DNA of 64,000 nt from Oasisia sp. SBJ-2009 (taxonomy: Eukaryota; Annelida; Polychaeta; Sabellida; Siboglinidae): contig OZ024866.1 in assembly GCA_964017155.1 (NCBI GenBank), forward strand, positions 21,176,826 to 21,240,825, read 5' to 3'. This document shows positions 1 to 9,577 of the stretch, piece after piece (position 1 is the stretch's first letter; every line of letters begins with the position of its first letter). A program made the position numbers and the translations under genes. The notes under the pieces were generated by a model that worked only from the letters and a program-made list of their open reading frames with translations, was not told the DNA's origin and did no database searches.

Positions 1-157
1 AAGCCTCTCTTCAATCAGCGCAACTCCGCCTACGTGTGGTTCCCGGAGAAAAGAAAGCAAGCGATATTTATGCCAAACGCACTATTCTGAATGTGTTTGT
101 GTGTGCGAACGAAAGGGAGGTGCGTTTTTGTGTGCGCGTGCTTTCTCTAAATCTCTA
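1..157. other. No gene seen at window start
   Basis: Mixed sequence with GTGTGTGCG-type stretches. No frame here matches a family I recognise. Confidence 0.5.
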
Positions 158-213
158 TTACACACACGCACGCACGCAAGCACACACACAAATACGCACG
201 CATGCACACACAC
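158..213. repeat. CA/CGCA microsatellite
   Basis: Imperfect run of CA, CGCA and CATG dinucleotide-like units. Confidence 0.8.
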
Positions 214-624
214 GGTTTGGGAAATTATGCACATATTTGTTGTAATATGAGTAGTATTTTTGAAAATATACAGTGATGTTTGCGTGTAACAGAAAGCTTG
301 CGTTCCTGTTTGCGTCTGCGCTTGTGGTCACATATTAAAACAAATGAACATGGATACGTAGACCGTTTAATGTTCAACACTAAATGTATGTTACAAGTGT
401 GTGTAGTGTTGACCAACACATGAATATGTAAATATATTGATTTAATTACCTCTGCTACAAGGCTGAAACGCTTTAATAACGAATAAACAAGTATTGAGGC
501 TTCGGTAAGTTCTTTTTATGCACAATAGTTTCCATAAACTTGACACCCTGTACGGTCTTACTTTATACTGCTGCACAGTGCTTGGTTCCTGAATTAGCAT
601 CAGCAAAATGGAGTCGTTCACTAC
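214..624. other. Intergenic, AT-rich, no gene recognised
   Basis: Short open frames only, with no family motif. The reverse transcriptase similarity downstream starts near 625, so the 5' truncation point of that LINE lies in or just after this stretch. No apurinic endonuclease domain precedes it. Confidence 0.5.
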
Positions 625-1838
625 ATACATGCACTCTTGACCAACGCTCAATTTTGTCTGACAAACAACATGGCTTCCGCAGTAAAAACTCGACTGAAAT
701 CCAATTAATACTCATAACACATGACCTATCCAAATCTCTAAATAATAAATCACAATTAGACATGATCATAATAGATTTCTCAAAAGCATTCGACACTGTC
801 CCACATAACCGGCTCCTAAACAAATTAAAAAGATATGGCATCAACAACAAAACACATGCCTGGATTTCAAAATTCCTCACATGCCGTGAACAGAGAGTGG
901 TGGTCAGTGGCGGACATTCCCCCTGGACCCATGTTGAGTCTGGTGTACCACAAGGCACGGTACTAGGCCCTCTTCTCTTCCTGATATACATCAACGATTT
1001 ACCTAACAATATCCACTCCACAGTCCGTCTGTTTGCAGATGACTGTGTCCTGTACAGAGAAATTAACAACCAATTAGACTCACAAGAACTACAGAAAGAC
1101 ATAGACGAATTAACTAAATGGGAACATGACTGGCAAATGCACTTTAACCCCGACACATTCTTTGTGATGAGACTAACTCATGCAAGAAATATAAAACAAT
1201 TTAACTACACCCTAGGAAACACAACACTACAAGAAACAGACAGCCACTCATAACTAGGAATATGCATAACCAAAGACTTAAACTGGAACAAACATATACA
1301 TCAGATAACAGCCTCAGCAAACCGCACCCTAGCATTCATCAGACGCAACCTCCACTCATGCCCCATAAAAATCAAAAAGACAGCCTACACAAACCTAGTT
1401 CGACCATTTTTAGAATACTCATCTTCAGTATGGGACCTCCACACCCAGACCCTTATAAACCAAATCGAAATGGTTCAAAGACACGCAGCCCGTTTTTATC
1501 TCAACGACTATACATCTAGAGAAGCTGGCTGCGTGTCAGAAATGCTAAACCAATTACACCTACATCAACTAAAAACCAGACGAACAAACAGACGCCTCAC
1601 CATACTCCACAAAGCCATCTATGGACACCTATCCTTGCCTGTCAATAACCTCCTCCAGCCCGTACAACGCCTATCAAAACATTTAAACAATAAAGCATTC
1701 AACACTATCCATGCCAGTAAGAACTGCTATAAATATTCATATTTCACTAGAACAACAAGAGACTGGAATTCCCTGCCAGATGCAATAGTTAACATTTCTA
1801 AACCACAACATTTTAAACAAGCGTTAATACATGACTAA
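625..1838 (+). pseudogene. Non-LTR retrotransposon reverse transcriptase, 5'-truncated, one internal stop
   Basis: Reverse transcriptase of a LINE of the CR1/Jockey superfamily, which would copy the element RNA at a nicked target. Seen in order: the QHGFR motif near 670, block A with IIIDFSKAFDTVPH, block B with SGVPQGTVLGPLLF, catalytic block C with FADD intact near 1035, then the thumb. The frame meets a TAA at 1251-1253 and carries on in the same frame to 1838 with the usual LINE C-terminal features: LNWNKHI, a FLEYSSSVWD-like motif, VQRHAARF and TRTTRDWNSLP. A single nonsense mutation therefore splits what was one frame. The amino-terminal endonuclease is absent, so this is a dead-on-arrival copy. 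The clade name is an inference from motif style; a tree of the RT domain would settle it. Confidence 0.9.
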
Positions 1839-2328
1839 CAACCCAGCAGCATGCGCACCCAACCCTGACCGTTTGACTCCACCAGGAGTGTTGACCGACA
1901 AGACAAGACACGAGTTTGCTACTGAGACTTACGGATGAATGACTTCTGTGACATCAGCTGGAACCATCCAACCTTGTAATCTGGCGTACATGCATACGTT
2001 CTAAACACTTCCACTTTGTTGTGTTACTTTTGCAAAGGTGTCTTTGTATAAAGCATGTCCTCTTGTAATCCTCCGTGAAGGTAATCCTCCGTGAAGAAAA
2101 CACTCCTTGACAAACCACGCCAGACCAAACAAAAGTCCCTGCGCATGTGCAGACAACATGTGACCACTGTCTCGACAGGTGTGTCTTGAATAGCATGTCG
2201 AAACAAAGGCTGGTGTGCTGGACGTGTTACGTAAGCTAGGTATGGGTAAACTTGTGTTGTTAGTGTTTGGCGTGTGCGTACGCATGTTCCTGTTTGCGTA
2301 CGGGCACTCGTTTTTGTGTCGTGGACAA
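1839..2328. other. LINE 3' untranslated region and unassigned sequence
   Basis: The sequence after the RT stop is probably the 3' UTR of the LINE. A short direct duplication of GTAATCCTCCGTGAAG occurs near 2065-2096. No gene is recognised. Confidence 0.45.
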
Positions 2329-2408
2329 GTGTGTGTGTGTGTGTGTGCGTGCGTGCGTGCGTGTGCGTGCGTGTGCGTGCGTGCGTGTGTGCGTGCGTGT
2401 GTGTGTGC
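2329..2408. repeat. GT/GTGC microsatellite
   Basis: Alternating purine-pyrimidine run of GT and GTGC units, about 80 bp. Confidence 0.9.
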
Positions 2409-2481
2409 AGCCAAATTGTATACAGACGGAAGTGAACGTGGCAGAATACGAGATAAGAGATAGACATCACATATCATCACC

Positions 2482-2650
2482 TGGAAACCTTACAAAGGGA
2501 AACGATCTAAAGTAAGACTGGTGAGACGTTGGAGAGACGAGCTAGAACTGGAAGAGCCCCATCTGGCAGAGAATAGTGCAAGAAAGGAAGACGTGGAAAC
2601 AGTATGCTGAGGCCTTCGCCCAAACACGGGACGCTATACCTGCACAATGA
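2482..2650 (+). pseudogene. C-terminal tail of a second LINE reverse transcriptase, frameshifted
   Basis: The frame begins around WKPYKGKRSK and contains RRWRDELE. After a one-base shift it continues WQRIVQERKTWKQYAEAF and ends at TGA 2648-2650. The RWRDEL...W...RxxWxxxxEAFA pattern is the conserved extreme C terminus of many invertebrate LINE polyproteins. An ATGATGAT-type tail and a TA run follow at once, as LINE 3' tails often do. Only about 55 codons remain and they are in two frames, so it is non-functional. Confidence 0.75.
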
Positions 2651-2664
2651 TCATAATGATGATG

Positions 2665-2746
<82 letters not shown>
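2651..2746. repeat. ATGATGAT tail and (TA)n microsatellite
   Basis: Short ATGATG/ATA repeats directly after the LINE stop run into about 75 bp of pure TA. Likely the LINE 3' tail, later expanded. Confidence 0.8.
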
Positions 2747-2859
2747 CATCCAATGTACACAAAATACATTTGATTGCTGCATATTTATTAAGGTGTATGA
2801 TGTATTGTTAACACAATGTGCTTCTTATTCAATATTTGCATGTGTGTGCACCCGCACGA

Positions 2860-2861
<2 letters not shown>

Positions 2862-2900
<39 letters not shown>

Positions 2901-2935
2901 TGTATTTACGCGCGCGCGTGCGTGCGTGTGTGCAT
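2862..2935. repeat. GT / GCGC microsatellite
   Basis: About 36 bp of GT followed by CGCGCGTGCGTGCG-type sequence. Confidence 0.85.
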
Positions 2936-2940
2936 GCGTC

Positions 2941-3220
2941 CGTTCCTAAACCACCACTGGAACTAACCGAAAAGTGTAAATTTACCAGGGATATTTAAGG
3001 GACAAAACATATTATATTTAGCCTCCACCTAAGCTATTCAGAGTCAACCCACACACACCCTTCTTCGGACGCTCATGTTTTCTGGGCTTGTTGCCAGTGT
3101 GTAGGGCACTATTGTTGTATGCTGATAATGTAAGCCTACTCTGACTGTCAATGTATATAAACGTTTGTTGCCAGGTCGTAATACCGCCATGGCCGTTTTG
3201 TGATAGAAATGATAACAGTT
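2941..3220. other. Unassigned sequence
   Basis: Nothing recognisable; ordinary composition between a microsatellite and a SINE. Confidence 0.4.
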
Positions 3221-3494
3221 GGGAATGGTGGTTACGTGGTAGAGTGCCGGACTATCAATCGCGGGGATGGAGATTTAATCCCAACTGCCATCGTTTCGAA
3301 ACTGAGGCAATTTCGTTCACCTCACATTGCCTGTGTCTTTCGGAAGAGACACTAAAAGCTCGTGGTCCCTTCTATCTGGTGTCTATGCCAGGGGAAGTAA
3401 AAGATCCCACACAGGGGGTAAATGTGTAACCTGTAGTAGACTCAATAATTCTAGAGAAGGATAACTCTGAAAACCAAGCTCGACAATACTCTAG
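3221..3494 (+). mobile_element. tRNA-headed SINE, copy 1
   Basis: A head of about 70 bp has a tRNA-like A box (TGGTTACGTGGTAGAG) and a degraded B box (GATTTAATCCC). A conserved body of about 200 bp follows, containing GCCAGGGGAAGTAAAAGATC and ending near CTCTAGCTAC. A second copy in opposite orientation at 45580-45854 matches over the full length, which defines the ends. The better copy has a B box close to GGTTCAATCCC. As a SINE it would use RNA polymerase III internal promoters and a partner LINE; no function beyond mobility is implied. Confidence 0.8.
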
Positions 3495-3739
3495 CTACAA
3501 ACAGTACTTCGGCCTGTGTTATGATGAGTCAGCGCTCCACGAAATCGCTAAGACGCGTCTCCCGAAAAGTCTACGATGACCTGAAACAATTGGACATTTG
3601 TTACGTAACAACAACACACAGAGGGACCACTGGAGGGCAGTGTCGTCTTCCACCCATTGTAACAAGGACGAGGAATTTTGTTGCTAAACAAACTGTTCTA
3701 AATAATGCCAACTTGATTATACTGACTTCGACGGAATAG
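3495..3739. other. Unassigned sequence
   Basis: An open frame of about 70 codons lies here, but it has no recognisable motif and I treat it as chance. Confidence 0.4.
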
Positions 3740-3935
3740 GGTAATGGGTCTGATAATGTAACAATCGCCTGTTAATATATTAACTGCCTGATAATGTAAC
3801 CTGATAATTTAATAACTGCCTGATAATGGAATATACTTGCTGCCTGATATAGGCCCCTAATATTTTTATTGATAATGTAATAACGTGTTCCTGTCTGATA
3901 ATGTAATATTTTTGGCCGATAATGTAACAACGTAC
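3740..3935. repeat. Degenerate tandem repeat built on CTGATAATGTAA
   Basis: About eight or nine diverged units, 15-35 bp apart, share the core TGATAATGTAA, for example at 3750, 3790, 3870 and 3917. It looks like an old minisatellite. Confidence 0.65.
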
Positions 3936-4300
3936 ATATATCAGGTAATCGTCTTCGTGGATTCCATTTTGACTTCTTGCACTTAGTCCATTTTGTGTAT
4001 TTTCGTCTATTTCGCAATACGACAATTTTTGCTAGTCTATATGCTGATTCCAAATCTGAAGTCAGATTTGTCCCAGCAAGTCAGGATTTTGAGTTACACA
4101 TTCTCGCACCATTTACGAATGACGGGTTGGCCGTAATATGCTACTTTACGACTGTGGACTTAAATGATATCGAAGTTAGTAACGACATGCAGCCTCGTTG
4201 CAATAGTAAACAATAGCTTTAAACAATGACTCTTTCCTATAACTTTGAGAACAGCAGCAGTAAAAACCGCTTGTGAAATTTGACACTCTCAACAAAGTCC
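3936..4300. other. Unassigned sequence left of the array
   Basis: No gene recognised. The RT scrap downstream begins near 4301. Confidence 0.4.
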
Positions 4301-4414
4301 TATTAAAGAATTACAGAGCAGTTTCAACAGAGCATTCGTCGGGCAAATCTTGCAGAAAGTTGCAGTTCGTCGTTTGCTTGACCATCTCACTTTGAATGGG
4401 CTGCATAAAGAATA
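4301..4414 (+). pseudogene. LINE reverse transcriptase scrap cut off by the tandem array
   Basis: The reading LKNYRAVS is followed, after a frameshift, by QILQKVAVRRLLDHLTLNG and LHKEYQ. This is the LINE RT finger region that normally reads NYRPVSNL..SKILEKVV..RLLDHL...L...Q. It should continue into the QSAYR/QHGFR motif, but at 4415 the sequence changes abruptly to the macrosatellite. The array junction therefore lies inside this dead LINE. Confidence 0.75.
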
Positions 4415-5086
4415 TCAAAACATCGAATGATCTCTACACTTGTCTCAGAAGGAACACATGCCAAATGCGTACCCTTCAGTTACACTATTGCAATGAATGA
4501 GGCACTTGTGTAGGTTGCCTTTGCATGCTGATTCCTAAGTATGCTGTATCCAGTCGAGATGAATGCGTTTTGCTGGGTGTCATGACGGTCAAAGAATCAT
4601 CTACTCAACTGTATTGAGTGGGTGTATGTGTACATGCGAGAATGTGTGTGGCATTCGCCGCGCCACTAGTGCTTATGCATATCAATGTTACGATACTTTC
4701 CGCGGTGCGATCTCGGCCTCTTACACAAGTTTCGTTTCATATGCATTATTTTGCATCATATTTTGACATTACGTATCTTGATATACATCATATAGCGTGC
4801 AAAATAGCTCGATCAATCGTCTGAGTAAAACGTTTCGATTGTGAGAACTGCAACATCAAAACTAATGTCCACTCGCACTAGCTGTGATACATATATCGAT
4901 GTCATGCTATCATTGATTTGATTCTTCCAGTGATCGGCCTACATTATCATCTACCTCAACATATTGTATAAATCAAATAACTTGATAAAAACAACGCTTC
5001 ACCCACTGTCGAATGACTGTTCCGCGTCGCCAATCTTCACATCATCGGGCCTGGTCGGTCAGTAATGCTGCCAGAAGTCGTCGGCC
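4415..5086 (+). repeat. Macrosatellite unit 0, partial left edge
   Basis: The last ~670 bp of a unit. It has private changes such as GCCACTAGTGC where the others read GCCAATGGTGC, as expected of an edge unit that seldom exchanges. Confidence 0.9.
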
Positions 5087-5446
5087 ATGTGTCGCTGTAT
5101 CTTCACCGGGCTCAGACACCTGAGAAAAAACAATAAAAGAGCGTTACAGTGTGCACGGTGTCTAACAAAATTGAAAGCAGCAGGCTCAATTCTTACATAT
5201 GCCCACATTCCTTCACCCCACTGGCGTCAAAGACGCAAATCCCACCGCGATGCGGTCGAGATTACACTAAAGAAACTGGCATCTGTCGCCAGCATTCGGC
5301 TGCGCGGCACAGTAATGGCGGCAAACCGGAAGACGCGCCACAACAATACCGTGACGTCACGACAATACGGCAGACGCGCCATTTTCGTTCCTGGCGACGT
5401 CAGATTTCAAGATGGCGACGCCTTTGATCTAAGCAAACTGGGGGGG
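5029..5446 (+). promoter_or_regulatory. CpG-rich promoter-like segment of the unit (representative, unit 1)
   Basis: Seen in order: GCCAAT at 5029-5034; ATGGCGGC at 5315-5322; an ETS-type ACCGGAAG at 5325-5332; a palindromic CGTGACGTCACG holding a perfect CRE (TGACGTCA, 5352-5359); CGCCATTTT at 5377; a second GACGTCAG; a YY1/TISU-like CAAGATGGCGAC at 5408-5419; then the G-run from 5440. The CRE recurs at 7598, 9843, 12095, 14341, 16586, 18838, 21091, 23343, 25594, 27833, 30084, 32336, 34589, 36841 and 39096. These motif classes are known in CpG-rich animal promoters. That this one is active, and transcribes the plus strand, is inference. The ATG in the TISU-like motif opens only six codons. 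Confidence 0.55.
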
Positions 5447-7332
5447 AGGCGCTTTCTTCCACTTTTACTTCGTCCTTTCAGTGTTTTACTTCCGCTAGCC
5501 TATTTCGCAATAAGGTACACACAAAGGACTACAGTTGTATTATGGTACAACGGACTTTGCGACATTCGGGTACTTTTTATGCACGATGCAAGTCAATGTG
5601 CGTGGCGTATAACACCGATTAGATTCAACAATGTCAGACTCTCTCCGTTGATTTTTAGACCAAAGATATCAGGCCTGCTGCGTCCGCGCGTATTAAAACC
5701 ACTACACTACCCTACCCGCGCCTCTCGTAATGAAGTTTCAAACGTTGGAGCAATTGAGGTTGGCTTGCATTCTACGCAAGTGCCTAATTCATGTCGGAAA
5801 TGGAACAGAATATTCATATTCTTGTTCTCATTCACAGTACACTGTATATGGTGCATACCACTCTTCGATTAGTTGTCTCAATGTCTCAAGCAGCTTTCCA
5901 CCTATGCCTAGGCAAATAGATGTTTGGACAGTATCTAATTTAACATTCGTACTGCTGAGCTTCAAACTACTACACTCAACGACAGAAGTTCCCTTCATTG
6001 TGTTCGCAATCTACTCTCTGCGATCTGGAACTCTAAAACGTGTTAACGGCGACGCCACGAGGGATGTATGCAGGCTGCGCAAAGATGTATCGGAAGCATT
6101 ATATGCCATTCCATGCGATAAAAGACGTTCGTTCGCATACAGGCTAGATTTACTCTGTAGTGTAATACTCTTTGTAGGGTGTACAATGTGTGTAGCTAGC
6201 TCAACATCAATGATTACATGATGCGACCATTGCATTGCCTGTTAGTTGCTTTGTGGTTTCGTTTTCATATTGAACTTGCGACATGTCTGCTCTTTGGTTT
6301 CAGGTCTTCCTATTTGAGTCCGAAGTGTGAGCGACACAGACCCTCTGAGAATGCGACGAGCGAGTAGTGATGAAGCCCACGCATGTCTAGTATATAATTT
6401 CGTAGTTGTCTGGGTAGTTTGGAACAACCTTTGTTTTATCGTGTGCCTCTTCGCCTTCACTGTTATGTCTAGCTTTTGGCGTTACCTGTTTGTCGGCATA
6501 GCGCTCACGACATGGCCAAAGAGCTGGCCTGTTGGCACTGATCACTGTAGCATATGCTATTGTTTCCAAGGCAATGCATCAACATACGCATTCGATCTCC
6601 ATCACTACCTAGATACAAATCTGCGTGCCGAGAAATGTGTGACTGCAATACATATTGGTCTCAAAACATCGAATGATCTCTACACTTGTCTCAGAAGGAA
6701 CACATGCCAAATGCGTACCCTTCAGTTACACTATTGCAATGAATGAGGCACTTGTGTAGGTTGGCTTTGCATGCTGATTCCTAAGTATGCTGTATCCAGT
6801 CGAGATGAATGCGTTTTGCTGGGTGTCATGACGGTCAAAGAATCATCTACTCAACTGTATTGAGTGGGTGTATGTGTACATGCGAGAATGTGTGTGGCAT
6901 TCGCCGCGCCAATGGTGCTTATGCATATCAATGTTACGATACTTTCCGCGGTGCGATCTCGGCCTCTTACACAAGTTTCGTTTCATATGCATTATTTTGC
7001 ATCATATTTTGACATTACATATCTTGATATACATCATATAGCGTGCAAAATAGCTCGACCAATCGTCTGAGTAAAACGTTTCGATTGTGAGAACTGCAAC
7101 ATCAAAACTAATGTCCACTCGCACTAGCTGTGATACATATATCGATGTCATGCTATCGTTGATTTGATTCTTCCAGTGATCGGCCTACATTATCATCTAC
7201 CTCAACATATTGTATAAATCAAATAACTTGATAAAAACAACGCTTCACCCACTGTCGAATGACTGTTCCGCGTCGCCAATCTTCACATCATCGGGCCTGG
7301 TCGGTCAGTAATGCTGCCAGAAGTCGTCGGCC
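5087..7332 (+). repeat. Macrosatellite unit 1 (divergent edge unit)
   Basis: The G-run is short and interrupted (7 G, then A). Private changes lie just after it (CGTCCTTTCAGTG, ACTTCCGCTAGCC). The interior variants (TTAGACCAAAG, GCAAATAGATG) match types D-F rather than A-C. Confidence 0.93.
5132..5137 (+). promoter_or_regulatory. Candidate polyadenylation signal in each unit (representative, unit 1)
   Basis: AATAAA followed about 10-25 bases later by GT-rich CAGTGTGCACGGTGTCT. It sits about 220 bp upstream of the CRE of the same unit, so it could end a transcript that began in the preceding unit. It is found at the same offset (+45) in nearly all units. Function is inferred from the motif and spacing only. 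Confidence 0.35.
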
Positions 7333-9577
7333 ATGTGTCGCTGTATCTTCACCGGGCTCAGACACCTGAGAAAAAACAATAAAAGAGCGTTACAGTGTGC
7401 ACGGTGTCTAACAAAATTGAAAGCAGCAGGCTCAATTCTTACATATGCCCACATTCCTTCACCCCACTGGCGTCAAAGACGCAAATCCCACCGCGATGCG
7501 GTCGAGATTACACTAAAGAAACTGGCATCTGTCGCCAGCATTCGGCTGCGCGGCACAGTAATGGCGGCAAACCGGAAGACGCGCCACAACAATACCGTGA
7601 CGTCACGACAATACGGCAGACGCGCCATTTTCGTTCCTGGCGACGTCAGATTTCAAGATGGCGACGCCTTTGATCTAAGCAAACTGGGGGGGGGGGCGCT
7701 TTCTTCCACTTTTACTTCGTTCTTTCAATGTTTTACTTGCGCTAGCCTATTTCGCAATAAGGTACACACATAGGACTACAGTTGTATTATGGTACAACGG
7801 CCTTTGCGACATTCGGGTACTTTTTATGCACGATGCAAGTCAATGTGCGTGGCGTATAACACCGATTAGATTCAACAATGTCAGACTCTCTCCGTTGATT
7901 TTTAGATCAAAGATATCAGGCCTGTTGCGTCCGCGCGTATTAAAACCACTACACTACCCTACCCGCGCCTCTCGTAATGAAGTTTCAAACGTTGGAGCAA
8001 TTGAGGTTGGCTTGCATTCTACGCAAGTGCCTAATTCATGTCAGAAATGGAACAGAATATTCATATTCTTGTTCTCATTCACAGTACACTGTATATGGTG
8101 CATACCACTCTTCGATTAGTTGTCTCAATGTCTCAAGCAGCTTTCCACCTATCCCTAGGCAAATATATGTTTGGACAGTATCTAATTTAACATTCGTACT
8201 GCTGAGCTTCAAACTACTACACTCAACGACAGAAGTTCTCTTCGTTGTGTTCGCAATCTACTCTCTGCGATCTGGAACTCTAAAACGTGTTAACGGCGAC
8301 GCCACGAGGGATGTATGCAGGCTGCGCAAAGATGTATCGGAAGCATTATATGCCATTCCATGCGATAAAAGACGTTCGTTCGCATACAGGCTAGATTTAC
8401 TCTGTAGTGTAATACTCTTTGTAGGGTGTACAATGTGTGTAGCTAGCTCAACATCAATGATTACATGATGCGACCATTGCATTGGCTGTTAGTTGCTTTG
8501 TGGTTTCGTTTTCATATTGAACTTGCGACATGACATGTCTGCTCTTTGGTTTCAGGTCTTCCTATTTGAGTCCGAAGTGTGAGCGACACAGACCCTCTGA
8601 GAATGCGACGAGCGAGTAGTGATGAAGCCCACGCATGTCTAGTATATAATTTCGTAGTTGTCTGGGTAGTTTGGAACAACCTTTGTTTTATCGTGTGCCT
8701 CTTCGCCTTCACTGTTATGTCTAGCTTTTGGCGTTACCTGTTTGTCGGCATAGCGCTCACGACATGGCCAAAGAGCTGGCCTGTTGGCACTGATCACTGT
8801 AGCATATGCTATTGTTTCCAAGGCAATGTATCAACATATACATTCGATCTCCGTCACTACCTAGATACAAATCTGCGTGCCGAGAAATGTGTGACTGCAA
8901 TACATATTGGTCTCAAAACATCGAATGATCTCTACACTTGTCTCAGAAGGAACACATGCCAAATGCGTACCCTTCAGTTACACTATTGCAATGAATGAGG
9001 CACTTGTGCCTTTGCATGCTGATTCCTAAGTATGCTGTATCCAGTCGAGATGAATGCGTTTTGCTGGGTGTCATGACGGTCAAAGAATCATCTACTCAAC
9101 TGTATTGAGTGGGTGTATGTGTACATGCGAGAATGTGTGTGGCATTCGCCGCGCCAATGGTGCTTATGCATATCAATGTTACGATACTTTCCGCGGTGCG
9201 ATCTCGGCCTCTTACACAAGTTTCGTTTCATATGCATTATTTTGCATCATATTTTGACATTACGTAGCTTGATATACATCATATAGCGTGCAAAATAGCT
9301 CGATCAATCGTCTGAGTAAAACGTTTCGATTGTGAGAACTGCAACATCAAAACTAATGTCCACTCGCACTAGCTGTGATACATATATCGATGTCATGCTA
9401 TCGTTGATTTGATTCTTCCAGTGATCGGCCTACATTATCATCTACCTCAACATATTGTATAAATCAAATAACTTGATAAAAACAACGCTTCACCCATTGT
9501 CGAATGACTGTTCCGCGTCGCCAATCTTCACATCATCGGGCCTGGTCGGTCAGTAATGCTGCCAGAAGTCGTCGGCC
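7333..9577 (+). repeat. Macrosatellite unit 2, type A
   Basis: Type A marks: CATGTCAGAAATGG, the ACATATACATTC variant near 8834, and a 7-bp deletion giving CTTGTGCCTTTGC near 9003. GATCTAAG precedes a run of 11 G. Confidence 0.93.

Noticed and set aside
4870..4960. snRNA or histone-type gene in the unit
   Set aside because: No conserved snRNA core, proximal sequence element, histone motif or histone stem-loop was found.
5050..5068. Resemblance of TCGGGCCTGGTCGGTCAGTA to part of 5S rRNA
   Set aside because: Only about a dozen bases match. Neither the rest of 5S rRNA nor its box C is present.
5087..5872. Open frames of 261-262 codons in units 1 and 9 as a repeated gene
   Set aside because: They depend on the length of the G-run and are split in the other units. 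Differences between units are mostly amino-acid changing, and no domain is recognisable.
5730..6221. 163-codon frame present in most units
   Set aside because: It starts with an ATG, but its inter-unit differences (G/R, Y/N, M/I, D/Y, P/L, I/V) are nearly all non-synonymous, and units 10 and 16 have a deletion in it. Preserved by homogenisation, not by selection, as far as I can see.
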